The notes beneath the pieces are model-generated. The model was not told the DNA's origin, did no database searches, and saw only the letters and a list, made by a program, of their open reading frames with translations. Shown here piece after piece: positions 5,644-6,216 of a stretch of DNA of 6,216 nt. The position numbers were made by a program, and so were the translations under genes. The DNA lies in NCBI GenBank assembly GCA_002393705.1, contig DGTH01000170.1, positions 2,059-8,274 on the forward strand, given 5' to 3'. Within the stretch, counting starts at the first letter, position 1. Each line of letters starts with the position of its first letter. Origin of the DNA: Prevotella sp. UBA4341 (GTDB lineage Bacteria > Bacteroidota > Bacteroidia > Bacteroidales > Bacteroidaceae).

Positions 5644-5671
5644 CTTCACGCTTCACTCTTCACTCTTCACT
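5644..5671 (+). repeat. CTTCACT heptamer tract upstream of the aldolase promoter
   Basis: Four 7-nt units: CTTCACG then CTTCACT three times. The tract ends 8 bp before the -7 box at 5680 and covers the place where a -33 element would be expected (about 5655-5660). It is non-coding. Confidence 0.85.
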
Positions 5672-5679
5672 TTATTTTG

Positions 5680-5687
5680 TATCTTTG
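5680..5687 (+). promoter_or_regulatory. Bacteroidota -7 box for the aldolase gene
   Basis: TATCTTTG matches TAnnTTTG. No TTTG is found 19-21 bp upstream: that window is occupied by the CTTCACT repeats. Transcription would start a few bases downstream, giving an AT-rich leader of about 60 nt before the ATG at 5754. Confidence 0.75.
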
Positions 5688-5709
5688 CAAGCGAAAATAG
5701 GAAAACAAA

Positions 5710-5742
5710 TAAATCGAAAATCGACAATAAGTAAATCGAAAA
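5710..5742 (+). repeat. 11-bp direct repeat in the aldolase leader
   Basis: TAAATCGAAAA occurs at 5710-5720 and again at 5732-5742, 22 bp apart, within the probable untranslated leader. AT-rich leaders are common in highly expressed Bacteroidota genes. The repeat may be chance or may be a post-transcriptional or protein-binding site. Confidence 0.5.
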
Positions 5743-5753
5743 CTTAATTCATT

Positions 5754-6216
5754 ATGGTAAACTACAAAGATTTAGGTCTCGTGAATACCCGCGAGATGTT
5801 CAAAAGAGCAGTAGCCGGCGGCTACGCTATTCCCGCTTTCAACTTTAACACGATGGAGCAGATGCAGGCTATTGTCCAGGCTGCTGTCGAAACAAAGTCG
5901 CCCGTCATCATGCAGGTCAGCAAGGGTGCCCGTAACTATGCTAACGCTACCATTCTGCGCTATATGGCCGAGGGTGCTGTGGCTTACGCTAAGGAACTGG
6001 GCTGTGAGCACCCTGAAATCGTGCTCCACCTGGACCACGGTGACAGCTTCGAGCTCTGCAAGGACTGCATCGACATGGGCTTCTCTTCAGTAATGTACGA
6101 CGGCAGCTCACTGCCCTACGAGGAGAACATCAAGATTTCCCGTCAGGTAGTGGAGTACGCTCACCAGTTCGACGTTACCGTAGAGTGCGAGCTCGGCGTG
6201 CTGGCCGGCGTCGAGG
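5754..6216 (+). CDS. fba: Class II fructose-bisphosphate aldolase, N-terminal 154 residues, 3' end outside window
   Basis: The frame opens at ATG 5754 (MVNYKDLGLVNTREMF) and stays open to the window end. It shows the class II aldolase landmarks: AIPAFNFNTMEQMQAI (25-40), LHLDHG (91-96), GFSSVMYDGSSLPYEENI (109-126) and VECELGVLAGVE (143-154). By comparison with the E. coli enzyme, D94 would be the catalytic aspartate and H95 and E146 zinc ligands. The enzyme cleaves fructose 1,6-bisphosphate to dihydroxyacetone phosphate and glyceraldehyde 3-phosphate in the cytoplasm and works in both glycolysis and gluconeogenesis. It has its own -7 box, so is probably independent of the upstream regulator. 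The start fits the family, whose N-termini begin close to the first conserved helix. A tagatose-bisphosphate aldolase is the main alternative. Confidence 0.95.
   Translation, partial: MVNYKDLGLVNTREMFKRAVAGGYAIPAFNFNTMEQMQAIVQAAVETKSPVIMQVSKGARNYANATILRYMAEGAVAYAKELGCEHPEIVLHLDHGDSFELCKDCIDMGFSSVMYDGSSLPYEENIKISRQVVEYAHQFDVTVECELGVLAGVE

Overview
The window looks like a chromosomal segment from a Bacteroidota bacterium, most likely a Prevotella-type member of the Bacteroidales. The reasons are a near-perfect Bacteroidota promoter (TTTG, 19 bp, TAnnTTTG), weak or absent Shine-Dalgarno signals, a laminarinase/beta-glucosidase pair typical of polysaccharide utilisation, and a membrane regulator of a type I associate with this group. 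All five genes lie on the + strand. The genus is an inference.

Layout: (1) 1-2706 is the end of a glycan-degradation operon: the C-terminal part of a GH16 endo-beta-glucanase, then, 18 bp later, a complete secreted GH3 beta-glucosidase. (2) 2707-2964 is a non-coding spacer with an intrinsic terminator, a cluster of nested palindromes and a strong promoter. (3) 2965-5564 holds a SIMPL-domain membrane-anchored protein followed by a large exported/transmembrane regulator (helical-repeat sensor part, one transmembrane helix, leucine-rich coiled coil, C-terminal helix-turn-helix; DUF6377-like). The two are probably co-transcribed. (4) 5565-5753 is a spacer with a promoter, leading into a class II fructose-bisphosphate aldolase gene cut by the window end.

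The striking feature is not a gene. At least five separate tracts in 4 kb are tandem arrays with a unit of exactly 7 nt but different words: CCTCTCT inside the GH3 gene (1706-1742), TGGGTGT/TGGGTGA (3664-3754) facing its inverse CACCCAA (3818-3950) at the start of the regulator gene, CAACTCT/CAACCCT/CAACGCC inside the regulator's coiled coil (5006-5082), and CTTCACT immediately upstream of the aldolase -7 box (5644-5671). Because 7 is not a multiple of 3, a one-unit change in the 19-unit CACCCAA array would throw the regulator out of frame, and both other frames stop within 45 nt of the array. This is the geometry of a phase-variation switch. Three 7-nt units encode one 7-residue peptide repeat, so the same type of DNA repeat can write coiled-coil heptads, which is what is seen at 5006-5082.

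Functionally, the GH16/GH3 pair would hydrolyse beta-1,3 (or mixed-linkage) glucan to glucose, and the aldolase is central glycolysis. The regulator may sense an envelope or periplasmic signal, but nothing in the sequence ties it to the glucan genes.
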